Position numbers and translations under genes: made by a program. From the NCBI GenBank assembly GCA_004431415.1, contig QPMI01000096.1, forward strand, positions 1-64,000: 64,000 nucleotides of DNA, in the 5' to 3' direction. Below are positions 54,143 through 64,000 of this stretch, piece after piece. The DNA is from Cyanophora paradoxa. Lineage: Eukaryota > Glaucocystophyceae > Cyanophorales > Cyanophoraceae. A model generated the notes under the pieces. It saw only the letters and a list, made by a program, of their open reading frames with translations, made no database searches and was not told the origin of the DNA. Positions within the stretch are counted from its first letter, which is position 1. Every line of letters begins with the position of its first letter.

Positions 54143-56803
54143 ATGACCGATCCGTACAGAGACTCGGCGCTCAACCCCCATCCCGGATACGGTGGATGGC
54201 TTTCACCGTGAGCTCGCTAAGCTCGCGAAACGCGATCTTTTCATGCGTTCTGACATCGCGTTCTTTTCTCTTTTCTGCATGCCGAACGTACAGTTTCCCC
54301 GAGTACCAAGAGGGGATTCTAAGAGGCGGGAAGGCTGAGTCATCAGATCCGAACGTGCTAACCCGCTCAAACCCCTACTATGTGATCGGTGTGTTCGTTC
54401 GATCCCATGTTCGCTGTCCGAAGTTCCCGCATTAACTTGTATATGCACGCACATATAAAAGTATATGCACACTTATGCATGGCTTAAGGTTTTGCGTAGA
54501 TGGAAACACGTCTCAAAATGGTGGGTGCTCACTGCTGAGGCATATGGGCAGACGCCGCCCTCTGTTTCGGTGACTTTGCAAGTGCGTGTGCAGAATTCGA
54601 AGTCACCGTGGCACCAAACTTGAAATCTAACATGTACAACGGATCTTGTACGACCTAATCTTGCAATTGCGCAGAAAGATCATTACATCAAACGAGTCGA
54701 GATTACCCCGGGATACAACGGCACTCAACAGTGTACGCGCATCGATTTTTTAATTATAATATAAGTGATGATGCGTGCACAATTGCGAGCGTTAACTTCT
54801 CGTCACCGCAGATCCCCTCTCGAACTTCAAGATTCAATTGCTGAACGATTATCAAGTGGTGATCATAAAATTTCCATACCATGCAATAAAAAGCGTTGAT
54901 TGGCGGAACGGACCGCGACGCTTATAATGATCATAGTATAATTAACTTAGCAAGCTTGCGCACAGGTGCACGAGTCGCCTGTGTTCGCTGGAGCGCAGAT
55001 AAACGCCGTGACCGGGAGTCACACGTACGACCTACCATTACTTGCTTTTGGTTCGCATGCGCATACCATTGCTTGAATATTTAACATTCTGCTGACCGAT
55101 CGCAATGATACCGGTACCGGTGCGTATACGTAGCCGACACAGTCAAAGTTGTTGGCGCTGGTCTCGGTACGTTTATAGCTATAGCTACATGCGTACGCGC
55201 TCAGGCGCACGTGCACGGAATGGATATAATATATAATATATTAATGCATCTGACATACTAGTACTGCTGCGCAGACTCAAAATTGGGCATTGCTGAGGTG
55301 GATGCTTTGAGCCAGGGTTCGCAATTGCAATGTATACAGCTAGGGCGCATCGCTACAGCCCCTAACGTTAATTTGCCATCTTCGCGCACGCTCAGAGGCT
55401 AGAAATCTTGCACTGTTTCAATCAACAACTACTGCGTCCTCGTATTGTGCGTGTCTTCGAATTCTTTTTGTACCTCAGGAATTTCTTTCACTTTCGCTCT
55501 CTCTTATTGCTGAATCGACAGATAAGTCACTCAACATGAGCGGTCCATCACTTGCTACTGGTAATCTGGTCGAAGTCGCAGAAAAGCTATCTCGAGTTCA
55601 TATTGCACTTGCTGAATTGCGTTGCAGATGGGCAAGGGTACCATGGAAAGTTCTACGGACTTCACGACGTTTTCGATGTGTTCAACACGTACCACAGCAG
55701 CCTGAGCGACACTGCGCCCTGGGTTCAGGTCGATCTCAAGGTTTGCTTTTCAGGAGCGCTAGCAATGAGCTCTTGGAATGTAATTAATTCCTTTCGAATT
55801 CGTAACAGGCGGACTCCCGTATTGACGAAATCGACATCTACAACGTGTGTTCGACTGCAAATTTCTGATCGATTTGAATTGCAATTGCATATGCATGCGC
55901 ACATTAATATTGGACACTTGCGCGTCTTTCCACACAGCGCAATGACGAGTGGAAGTACGACTCGCGTCTGAGTGACTTCAATTTAATTGTTTACAAGGAC
56001 GGGGCTGAGGCGCGTTAACGTTTGATTTGCCTTTAACTAGCTATTGTATCATATGCATGCCCGGCAACTCGTTGCTTATCGCTCGCGATCGCTGCAGGTT
56101 TATAATTCGGGCTCCATTGTTCCGGATTTTACTTCAACGGGCCGCAACACATCCAACGGGTTCTGGTCCAACGGTCCGAATTACTGGAACCTCTTCAAGC
56201 ACCGGATCCCCAATGGCGTGGAAGGTGCGGATGTAGGTCTAAGGCTACCTCGAGATGTTGATTCCTGATTACGCCTCGCGATCGATGTATATGCAGGCGA
56301 TGCCGTCAAGATCGTCAAGCCGAACGGCGGGGTTCTGAATTTCGGCGAGCTGCAAATCCTTGGTAATTTCGGCATTTGTTTCCTGAATGATTCACGCCTG
56401 TAAGTTATACGTGTATATACGTTTACTTGCAGGCAAACCACTCCTCGATACTACGCCTTTGCCAAGTCAGCTTGGTGACTCGACTCTGCTATTCGCTTCT
56501 TTTAATTCAACCACTTCCTCTGATACGTATACTGATCATGACGTCTATTATATGTACTTGCAGATGCCGAGGACCAGACTGTGCAGGTACCATGCCAGTG
56601 TCATCAACAACTGTGTATACATTGAGCTTTGCGCGCATTTGCATGCTGATCGTGGCGTGCACGTGCAGGCGGATATCGATATCGATGAAGACGCGCATGC
56701 CGCGTTCGACAGCGAGGAGCTCGAGCACGAGGGGATCGAGGACGCGGGGCTCTTCGAGTCGAACGACGAGGACGCCCTCCTCGCTGCGATCGCCGCCATG
56801 TAG
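54143..56803 (+). CDS. Discoidin (F5/8 type C)-like protein with acidic tail
   Basis: Short exons separated by AT-rich, palindrome-filled introns. In order: TDPYRDSALNPHPGYGGWLS, FPEYQEGILRGGKAE, KHVSKWWVLTAEAYGQTPPS, YIKRVEITPGYNGTQQ, DPLSNFKIQLLNDYQVV and KLGIAEVDAL, typical of one discoidin-like galactose-binding sandwich. A second set follows: TAPWVQVDLK, ADSRIDEIDIYNVC, YDSRLSDFNLIVYKDG and AVKIVKPNGGVLNFGELQIL. The end is acidic (ADIDIDEDAHAAFDSEELEH) with TAG at 56801-56803. Discoidin domains bind sugars or lipids, usually outside the cell. No signal peptide was found, so the true 5' exon may lie upstream of 54143; the ATG there is only the first in frame. The tail contains a codon-phased GAT/ATC alternation (56672-56686). 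Confidence 0.65.
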
Positions 56804-57211
56804 TCCTAGTGCTCGTGCACGTGTTCGAATTCGTGCCCAGATATCGATATATAGGGATTTTCCTGGCGGCGAGTTGTGTTCCGATGATCATCATAGTGAT
56901 AAAGTAAAGTGCGAATCCAGGCCTATATCTACAGGGGCTCCAATGTAATGTTCCAATTGCGCCAGCTGCAGGGGTGCCGCCTTGCTTGCGTCGAAGGCGG
57001 CGCGGTGCATGTGGGCGAAGCTCGCGGGAGCGCGTGCATAAGCAGCATAACCATTAGCTTACATTTAATTTGTCCGCCCATGACCATCATAGCAGAATAA
57101 ATGAATAAGATCACTCTATATATGCCGGCGCAGCTGGGGGATGTAATTATTCCCCAAAGCAGAATCTGCATCGTTGTCGAGAAAAACTAGAGTTCAGAAT
57201 ATTTAATGCGC
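56804..57211. other. Spacer between convergent genes
   Basis: About 400 bp between two convergent stop codons. It has ATATCGATATA and GATCATCAT palindromes and AATAAA-like words (AATAAATGAATAAG near 57097) that could serve 3' end formation. No gene is recognised. Confidence 0.5.
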
Positions 57212-60000
57212 CTAGGCTCCCTTGCGCATTTTCTCAATAAAAGCTTTCCTCGCGGCCTCGGCCCCCGCCGTCGCTGCCGCCGCCATCGCCTGATCTTGCG
57301 CCTCCCGCTCCGCCTTCAGCGCAGCCTCCGCCGCCGCCGCCCGCGCCTCTGCTGTCTCCGCCCGCGCCTCTGCCGCCGCCGCCAGCGCCTCCGCCGCCGC
57401 TGCCCGCCGCCCCTCCTCGCGTCGCCCCTCCTCAGCTTCGCGCCGCCCCTCCTCAGCTTCGCGCCGCCCCTCCTCAGCGGCCGCCGCGCGCGCCTCCGCC
57501 GCCGTCACGCGCTGCGCCGCCTGCCGCTCGCGCTGGGCGGCCGCCTTCGCCTCGCGCCGCCCGGCGAGGCGCTCGGCCTCGAGCTGCCCGATGGTCGCCT
57601 CCAGCTGCTCCTTGAGGCCCGCCCGGTCCGCCTCGGCCCCCTCGAGCCGCTCCTGCAGCGCCGCCGCGCGCGCCTCGGCCTCCGCGAGGCGCTGCAGCTC
57701 GGGCGCGACGTCGGCCGCCAGCTGCCGCTGCAGCTCCTCGATCTGCCGCATCCGCTCGGCGAACGTCGCGGCCGCGGCCGCGCCCGCGCCCGCCGGCTGC
57801 TCCGGAGCGGGAGCCGGCCCCTCCCCGCGAGGGGAGGATGCGGGGCCCTCGGCCGACGGCCCCGCGGCGGGCGGACGCTCCTCGAGATCGGAGTCGGATT
57901 CGCGCTGCTGTCGCTTGGCCGGCGCCGGCGCGCCCTCGCTCCCCTCTGAGCGGCGCTTGGCGCCGCCGCCGCCGCTGCTGCTGCTGCTGGCGACGGGCGG
58001 CGACTGCACCACGTCCGCCTGAAAGCCCGCGGCCGCGGGCCCCCCGGGCGTCCCAGTTGGTAGTGGGTACGAGGGCTGGGCGGGTGTGAGCGCCCGGGGA
58101 GGCAGGGGGGAGGGGGAGGAGGGGGAGGAGGGGGGGGAAGGTGGGGGGCCAGGGGGCTTCCGACCTGGCCCGCGGGTTGGAGGAGGGTGATCGCGCGCGC
58201 GGTCCCGTCCTCGCAGCCGGCGAACAGCGTGCGGCCGTCCTGCAGAGGCCCGGCCTCGCGGTCGGCGAGCTGCAGGAGGGGAGGGAGGGCGGCGGGCGGC
58301 GGCCGCGGGCCGGACGCGCACCGCGGTGACGGACAGGCCGCAGACGCCAACTGCGCCTGGGAGGTGGACCCTCCGCACGAGGGCGCACTTGCGTGCAGCC
58401 GCCCCGCCGTCCAAGCGGCAGGGCGGCAGAGCGCAGACGTGGATGAGGCCATCCGTGCCGGCCTCGTAGCACTCGGAGATGCCGGTCCGGGCCGCGTCGG
58501 CAGCCGCGTTGACCGGCTGCTCGCTGCTCACCGCGAAGCCGCTCCCGTCCTGCGGCGAGTTGCGCGGGATCAGACGCACAGGCACAGGCGCAATCAGATT
58601 TCGGTCGGGGCCGGGCGCGCACGCGGAAGAGGACGAGGCCGTAGACTCTGAGGGAGGCGATGCGGTACGAGGAGAGCCGGTGGGCGGCCGCCGGCTCCAG
58701 TTGGACGCGCCCGGGCGCGTCGGCGGCGCCGGGCGGGATGCGGTACACGCTGACGTCGCCGTCCCCGTTGCCGAAGGCGAGCAGGCCCTGCCGGCGCATT
58801 CACCGATCAGGGCACTGATCAAGAGCGGGGGAGGAAGGCGAGGCCACCTCGACCATAGAGATCTGGTGGATGCCGCCCGTCTCCTTCTTGCCGTCCAGGC
58901 GCACCAGACCCTCGGGCGGGATGTGCACCTCGGCCAAGAGGGCCGGGGCCGGGGCCGGGGCCGGGGCCGAGGAGCCAGCCGGGGCCGGTGCAGGGGCCGC
59001 CCCAGCGCGCGGACCCCCCGGCACGCGCCACAGGAAGACGGCGCTGCGCCTCGAGCTCCTGACGAAGTTGGCGAACGCCGCCAGGCGCCCATCCTGCAAG
59101 CCGAAGCCTCAGCTCGGAAGCGCAAGCGCAAGCTCACGCAGGCGCGAGCGCGCACGGGGGAGAGGGCGACGGCGGTGATGGGCGCCGCCTTGCTCGCGTC
59201 GAGGGCGGCGCAGTGGGCGAAGCTCAAGCTCGAGCTCGCGGGGCCGCTCGCGTCCCCGACCGGAGTCCCGAGGCACGCGTGCGCCTCGTAGTCTCCCTGG
59301 GCGTTCAGCCGGAAGACGAACGCCGCCTGGCTCCCTCCCCCAGCGATCACCGTGCGCGCGTCCTGCGAAGGCGTCGATCTCGAGCGGTCGGGATCGATGC
59401 CAGCAAGGACGGAGGGCACCCTGCTGATCGCGACGGATGCCATGTGCACGTGCATCGGCCGGCGGCCGGAGAATCTAAAGAGCACCCGCGGAGCCCCTGG
59501 GGCGGAATCGGCGGGCCAGTCGACGGTTATGACCTCCCCGTCTTCTGCGCATGCTGCGATGGTGCACAGGCCGGTCTCTGGGTTCTGGCCGCGGAGCGCA
59601 TGCACATAAGCGCGCGCTAGCACACATTGATATCAGAACGCAGGAGGAAGGCACGCACGTGCGCCATGTCTACGTCAAAGATCGCTGAGTTCCTCTTGAA
59701 CGTGGCGACTTCCTGGTACACGACAGCTCCCGCCGCGGCCGCGCCGGCCTTGGCCCGCAGGCTCAGAGCGCCGTCGTCGCCCCCGGACACCACGCGACTA
59801 CCGTCCTGTGCATTGCTTGAGTTAGTTGGTGAAGTGAGCTCATGATCAGAGCCCGAAGGGCCGCGCACGTCGGTGCTGACGACTTTGCGAACACACTTAC
59901 TCGTCCGACCGCCCGGACCGTCTCGCGACTGAACCACGTCGATTCGGAACGCGTGAGGGCCCTCTCTCTCGTCCCAGCGCTCCGCCATCGCAGCTGCCAT
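57212..60000 (-). CDS. Propeller-like protein with C-terminal coiled coil
   Basis: Starts at MAAAMAERWDEREGPHAFRI (60000). Propeller-like strands follow: SRVVSGGDDGALSLRAK, LCTIAACAEDGEVITVDW, ARTVIAGGGSQAAFVFRLN, GRLAAFANFVRSSRRSAVFL, LLAFGNGDGDVSVYRIP, AGTDGLIHVCALPPC and RTLFAGCEDGTARAITLLQP, spacing that fits WD40-type blades. Then comes a low-complexity basic/acidic linker (KRRSEGSEGAPAPAKR) and roughly 200 residues of Ala/Glu/Arg coiled coil, including EEGRREA repeats, ending KAFIEKMRKGA at 57212. The architecture recalls scaffold proteins such as EDC4, but no motif proves that. Introns use GTGCG or similar donors. Function unknown. Confidence 0.6.
57415..57480 (-). repeat. 24 bp coding tandem repeat in the coiled coil
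   Basis: CTCCTCAGCTTCGCGCCGCC is repeated about three times in register, encoding EEGRREA-type heptad-like units; the first unit is shortened to EEGRRE. Length changes here would extend or shorten the coiled coil without a frameshift. Confidence 0.8.
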
Positions 60001-60382
60001 TCTCAGAGCGAACGCGGTCCAAGCGGTGCTACGAGTCCTAATCGTGCTCAGCTTGCCCTAGCGACATTCGGCGATGGCCCCCGCCTGCTGTCTGGGCTTC
60101 GAGCAGCGTTCGCCTGACAGGGGGGTACGCGAACTACGAAAGGGAATTGCTGAGGCGGGGGTAAGGCCTTGCTTCCTTCGCAACAACGATTGGGAGGTGA
60201 GCTCGCAATCTGCAAGCTAGCTTCTTCAGCTCGAGCTCCCGGGCGCGGTGTAATCGCTCTCTCCTGGAGATGAACATGCCGGCGCTGGATCCACCGGCGC
60301 CCGAGCTTTATCCTATCCTCCGGTCGCAGCTGCGCATGCAGGCGTGCCCGAGCAACTGCAGCCGATAATCTGCCGCGCCTGC
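60001..60382. promoter_or_regulatory. 382 bp divergent promoter region
   Basis: Separates the start codons of the propeller/coiled-coil gene (minus) and the CUB/LamG/Kelch gene (plus). GC-rich; TTTATCCTATCC lies near 60306, no clear TATA box. Regulatory role is inferred from position only. Confidence 0.4.
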
Positions 60383-63300
60383 ATGGCGCGTGCTGGGCTC
60401 GTCCTTGCGGTGCTGCTGGCTCTGCTGGCGGGCGGGGCGCGGGGGCAGCGGTTGGAGCTCGCGGCGGGCGTCTCGTCGCAGTCCTTCGACGACGGCTCGG
60501 GACCCGCTGCGAACTACGGCCCCGGCTGGAACCGCGAGTGGTGCGGCGGCGCACGGGGGCGCCGGCGCCCACGCGCCCGCTTGCCATTGCCCGCCGCCTG
60601 ACGTCGACGCCCGCAACGTTAACGCAGGCGGATCGCGGCGCCGGCGGGCCAGCGAGTCTTCCTGTGGTTCACGTCGTTCCTCACCGAGGCCGGCTTCGAC
60701 TTCGTCTCCGTGCGCCGCCCCGCCGCGGCCGCGGCCCCGCACGTGCACCAGCGGCTGCGAGCAGATCTAGAGGGGCCCGGCAGGTGTACGACGGGTCCGA
60801 GGCGGACGCTGCGCGGCTGCTGGGGCGGGCGAGCGGGGCGCCGGAGCTGGCGTCGCTGCGGTTCACGAGCTCGGGCGGGGCGCTGCTCGTCGCCTTCGCC
60901 TCCGACGCCGCCGGCCTCGACGCCGGCTTCGAGGCCTCCTACCGCGCCCGTCCGCCCCGGCCCCGCCCCTCCGCCTCGCTTCCGCTCACGCGCGCCGGCC
61001 CCAGTGACGCTGACGGCGCCGACGGTGGCGGGGGCGGGGGCGGCGGTGGGGACGCGGGGCGCCAACCTGAGCGTCGCCTACGCGCCGGGCGAGGGCGTCG
61101 CGTGGCTCGACGCCGCCTGCGCCGGCGCCGGCGGACCCTACGCCGCCTCGGCCGCCGTGGACCCCGCCGCGGGGGCGGCGCACGTGCTGGTCCCGGCCGG
61201 CGCCGCCTCGCCGCGCGCCCTCGCCCTCTCCTGCGCCGTCTCCGCCCGCACGGCCGCCGGCGCCGTCTCGCCGGCTTCGTCCCCCGTCAACTTTACGGTA
61301 CCCTCCGTCGCCATGTCGCGCCCCGCCATCGCGTGGCTCGAGGCGCCGGGGGACGGTACCCTCCTCGCGAACGTCACGTACTCCCCCGGGGCCGACCTCG
61401 CCTCCCTGGAGCTCTCCTGCGCCGACCCCGCGGGGGGGTACGTCTACGAGGCCCTCGGCGCCGCCCCGGACCCCTCCGGCGCCCCCCTCGCCCTCCGCCT
61501 GCGGGTTTGGGGAACCCCGTACCCCCGGAGTCTCTCCTGCACGGCGGCCGCCCGCGCCCGCGACGGCTTTCGCCTCTTCTCCGCCGCCTCGCGCGTCGAC
61601 GTACCCCCAGGTGCCTTTTCTCTTCTCCTCCGTCATCCGCCTTGTTCCGCGGCTCACGGCCCCGGCAGGCCTCGCGCCCATGCCAGTGCGCGGCGTCGGT
61701 TCGTACCCTGGCCGTCCACCCCATCCCCGTACCTCCACTCTCGATTCCCGACGCGGGTACCGGTGCCGCAGGGGCGCGCCTCTCGGCGCCCGACTCGGCG
61801 GGGCTGTACCCCGCCCACTTCGAGGTGCCGGCCGTACCCCTGGGCCCGCCGCTCACGCTGGAGTGGCGGGTGGAGGTGGTGGAGGGGACGGCGCTGTTCG
61901 GGCGCTCGCTCCTCCACCTGGACGCGCCCGGGGAGACCGTTCGCCTGGACTTCACCTTGGAGGCCGCCAAGCTCGTCCTCAGGTGCCGTCCGCCCGCCAA
62001 GCTCGGCCGAGCCCGGCCGCCGCGCCTCACTCGCCTCCGCGCGCGCAGCATTGGCGACGTCAGGTACAGCGACCTCGTGGACGCCTTCCCGGTACCCCCC
62101 CCCCCGGCCTTTCCGGCCCACGCCGTCTTGAGGGCCGACCGGGGCGCCAGTTCGGGCGACCCGTGCATGTGGCGCTGACGGCGGGGGCCGGCGCCGCGCC
62201 GGACTGCCGCCTCTACCTCAACGGCGCTCTCGCCCGCTCCTTTCCATGCGCCGTGCGCCCCTCCTGCGCCCTCTCCACGCCCACGGAACGACCAGTTTCT
62301 CATTCCATAAATTCGATCCGCGCCTGTCGGCAGGCGATCCCGAACGCTACGTGGGGCCCCGTGGCGGTGGGTCAGGACTACAACGAGGGCGCCCGGCGGC
62401 CGGACGCGCGGGGCGTGCGCCTCGCCGACGTGCGCCTCTGGAGCGCCGAGAAGGGGCCGGAGGAGGTGGCGGCGCTCGCCGCCGGGGCGCCCGCCTCCGC
62501 CGCCGGCCTCGAGCTCTACCTCCCGCTCGACGCCGGCCCCGTGCCCCCGCCCCGCCCCGCCGCCCTCCCCTTTCCCTTTCTGAGACCCGGCGGGCCAGGC
62601 GGACGAGTCCGGGAGGAGGCGGCACGGGTGGCTGGTGCCGGCGGGGAGCCCCTTCGTCGCCTACGACGCGTTCTCCGCGGCCCCGCCCTTCCCCGCCGGC
62701 AGCAGCAACGCCAGCGTACCCCCGGGGCCGTCCGGGGGCGCGCTGCGCGTCCGGGCGGTGGCGACCGCCGGCCAGGCGCCCTCCCTCCGCGAGACGCAGG
62801 CCCGCAGCCCCTGCCCCGCGCTTATAAGCTAACCTCGGCTCATCATGTAAGCCGCGCAGGGCGTGCTCGTGAACGGCTCTCTGTACGTCTTCGGGGGCCT
62901 CTGCGCGCCCCTCTACGCCCCCTGCGACGGGCCCCTCGCCTACCGCCTCGACCTCGCGGCCGGTGCGGGGTTGGCGCGGCCCGCGCCGGCCCGGCCCGGT
63001 CCGCTTTGAGCGTGCGGGCGGGGCGGCCGCAGGGGAGCCGGCGTGGGAGGCGCTGCCGCCCTTCGCGCGCGTGAGCACGGTTGCGCAGCCCATCGACTGG
63101 AACGAGAAGGTAGACACGGACTCCGCCGCCTCGCGCCCCGCCTTCCCTCGGGCAAACCCGACCCCCGGGGCGCAGACGCGGGTCGCGGCGACGACGGACG
63201 GGGCGGGGCGCGTCTGGCTGCACGGCGGCGTGCTGTGGGACGCGGAGGAACTCGAGCAGGCCGCCCCTGGCTTCACCCTCTTCGGTCCGCAAAGCGAAGC

Positions 63301-64000
63301 AGAGCAGAGCAGAGCGAAGCGGCGCCTGACGCCGCCGCCGCCGCCGCCGCTGGCGCCTCAGACTTGGAGAATTGGAGGCGGAGGGACCTCGCGCCGGGGC
63401 CCCCGCGCTTCGGCGGCTGCGGCGTGCGCCCTCTTTGGCCCCCGCGGGCCCGGCCGCTGGCCTCAGCGGGGGCGGGCGGGCGGGCGCGGCGCAGGTCTAC
63501 TACGATAAACGCGTCTACTACGTCTTCGGGCACCAGCGGCAGCTCGCCGGATACGCCTTCCCGCGCTGTGCGCCCCCTTGCGCGGCCCCGTTCCCAGCGC
63601 CGGCCGGGCCCCTTCGGTCGAGCTCGAGCCGCGCCCCGCAGCGGTGTACGCGTACGATACGGTCGCGAACGAGTGGCTCCTGAACGTGGTCCGTGGGGGT
63701 ACCCCCGCTCTTCCTTTCCCGTACCCCCCTCGTCCCCTCCATCCAGCCCCTGGCAGGTGTCGGAGGACGATCCCGACAACCTCGGCGGGCGCGGCTACTT
63801 CGCCTGGTGAGCCGTACCCCCTCTGTCTCTTCCCCCCCTTCCGACGAGGCTCCTCCCAGCAATTTGCTCGGCTCGCGGATCTACGTCTACGGGTACAGGG
63901 TCCTCCCCTCGGCTCCCGTTCCGCGGCACCCGAGCGGGGGTATCGGTTCGCAGCGGACTGCGCGAGGATCGCTCGGAGCGTGACCTGATGGGGTACGCCC
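60383..64000 (+). CDS. Secreted CUB / Ig-like / LamG / Kelch protein (3' end beyond window)
   Basis: The first exon encodes a signal peptide (MARAGLVLAVLLALLAGGAR) and the start of a CUB-like domain (QRLELAAGVSSQSFDDGSG). Later exons complete it (RVFLWFTSFLTEAGFDFVS, VYDGSEADAARLL, LLVAFASDAAGLDAGFEASY). Two Ig/FN3-like sandwiches follow (about 61000-61610), then a concanavalin/LamG-like fold (HFEVPAVPLGPPLTLEWRV, CRLYLNGALARSFPC, GVRLADVRLWSAEKGPEEV). Kelch-type blades come last (VLVNGSLYVFGGLCAPL, GRVWLHGGVLWDAEEL, YYDKRVYYVFGHQRQLAGY, VYAYDTVANEWLL). CUB together with Kelch recalls attractin/MEGF8, although the order and extra modules differ. Introns begin GTGCG or GTACC and end CAG. The gene continues past 64000. 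Confidence 0.68.

Noticed and set aside
57212-60000. Calling the propeller/coiled-coil gene EDC4 because DCP2 is in the same window
   Set aside because: Architecture is similar, but no EDC4-specific motif is visible and the genes are 24 kb apart.

Overview
The window is nuclear DNA from a GC-rich, intron-dense unicellular eukaryote, most likely a microalga. Introns are short and often run GTGCG...CGCAG. GC-AG introns are common and one apparent GA-AG intron occurs. Genes include a decapping enzyme (DCP2), a TCF25/Rqc1-like protein and a compartment-neutral threonine ammonia-lyase beside several large secreted or membrane proteins. The GC-AG habit recalls haptophytes, but the lineage cannot be fixed from this window alone.

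Layout. 1-5761: a 1.69 kb direct repeat carrying the 3' end of a TCF25-like gene, split by a GCGATCGC-rich patch and a ~330 bp satellite. 5762-7107: palindrome-rich DNA. 7108-15069 (minus): a large secreted/anchored protein with propeller-like repeats, a REJ-like segment and a GAIN/GPS-like motif; a 1.5 kb minisatellite lies inside it. 15070-20605: a graveyard of two LINE families and a broken second copy of the DCP2 3' end, itself cut by a 1.63 kb insertion with an 18 bp target duplication. 21028-22099 (minus): a pRiA4b ORF-3-like gene. 22131-28576 (minus): a nearly complete APE-type LINE. 28930-30844 (minus): an unrecognised multi-exon gene. 31286-33238 (minus): DCP2, divergent from threonine ammonia-lyase (33411-36743, plus). 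37484-37988: a hAT-like MITE. 38615-47576 (plus): one very large type I membrane protein. 47577-54142: gene-poor repeats. 54143-56803 (plus): a discoidin-type protein. 57212-60000 (minus): a propeller-like plus coiled-coil protein, divergent from a CUB/LamG/Kelch protein that runs off the right edge.

Most striking observation: when diverged repeat copies are compared, the clean 6 bp insertions all have one form. A trinucleotide X becomes X-X'-X, where X' is its reverse complement (for example CCA to CCATGGCCA, CGA to CGATCGCGA, GCT to GCTAGCGCT). Five clean cases and one near case are visible. The same signature, including long alternating runs, fills introns and intergenic DNA and would explain why this genome looks built of overlapping six-base palindromes. 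I know of no described mechanism with this exact signature.

Caution: the LINE reading frame is broken six times, always by apparent loss of one base and mostly at G/C homopolymers. This looks like long-read base-calling error, so other frame breaks here should not be taken as gene decay without raw-read checks.
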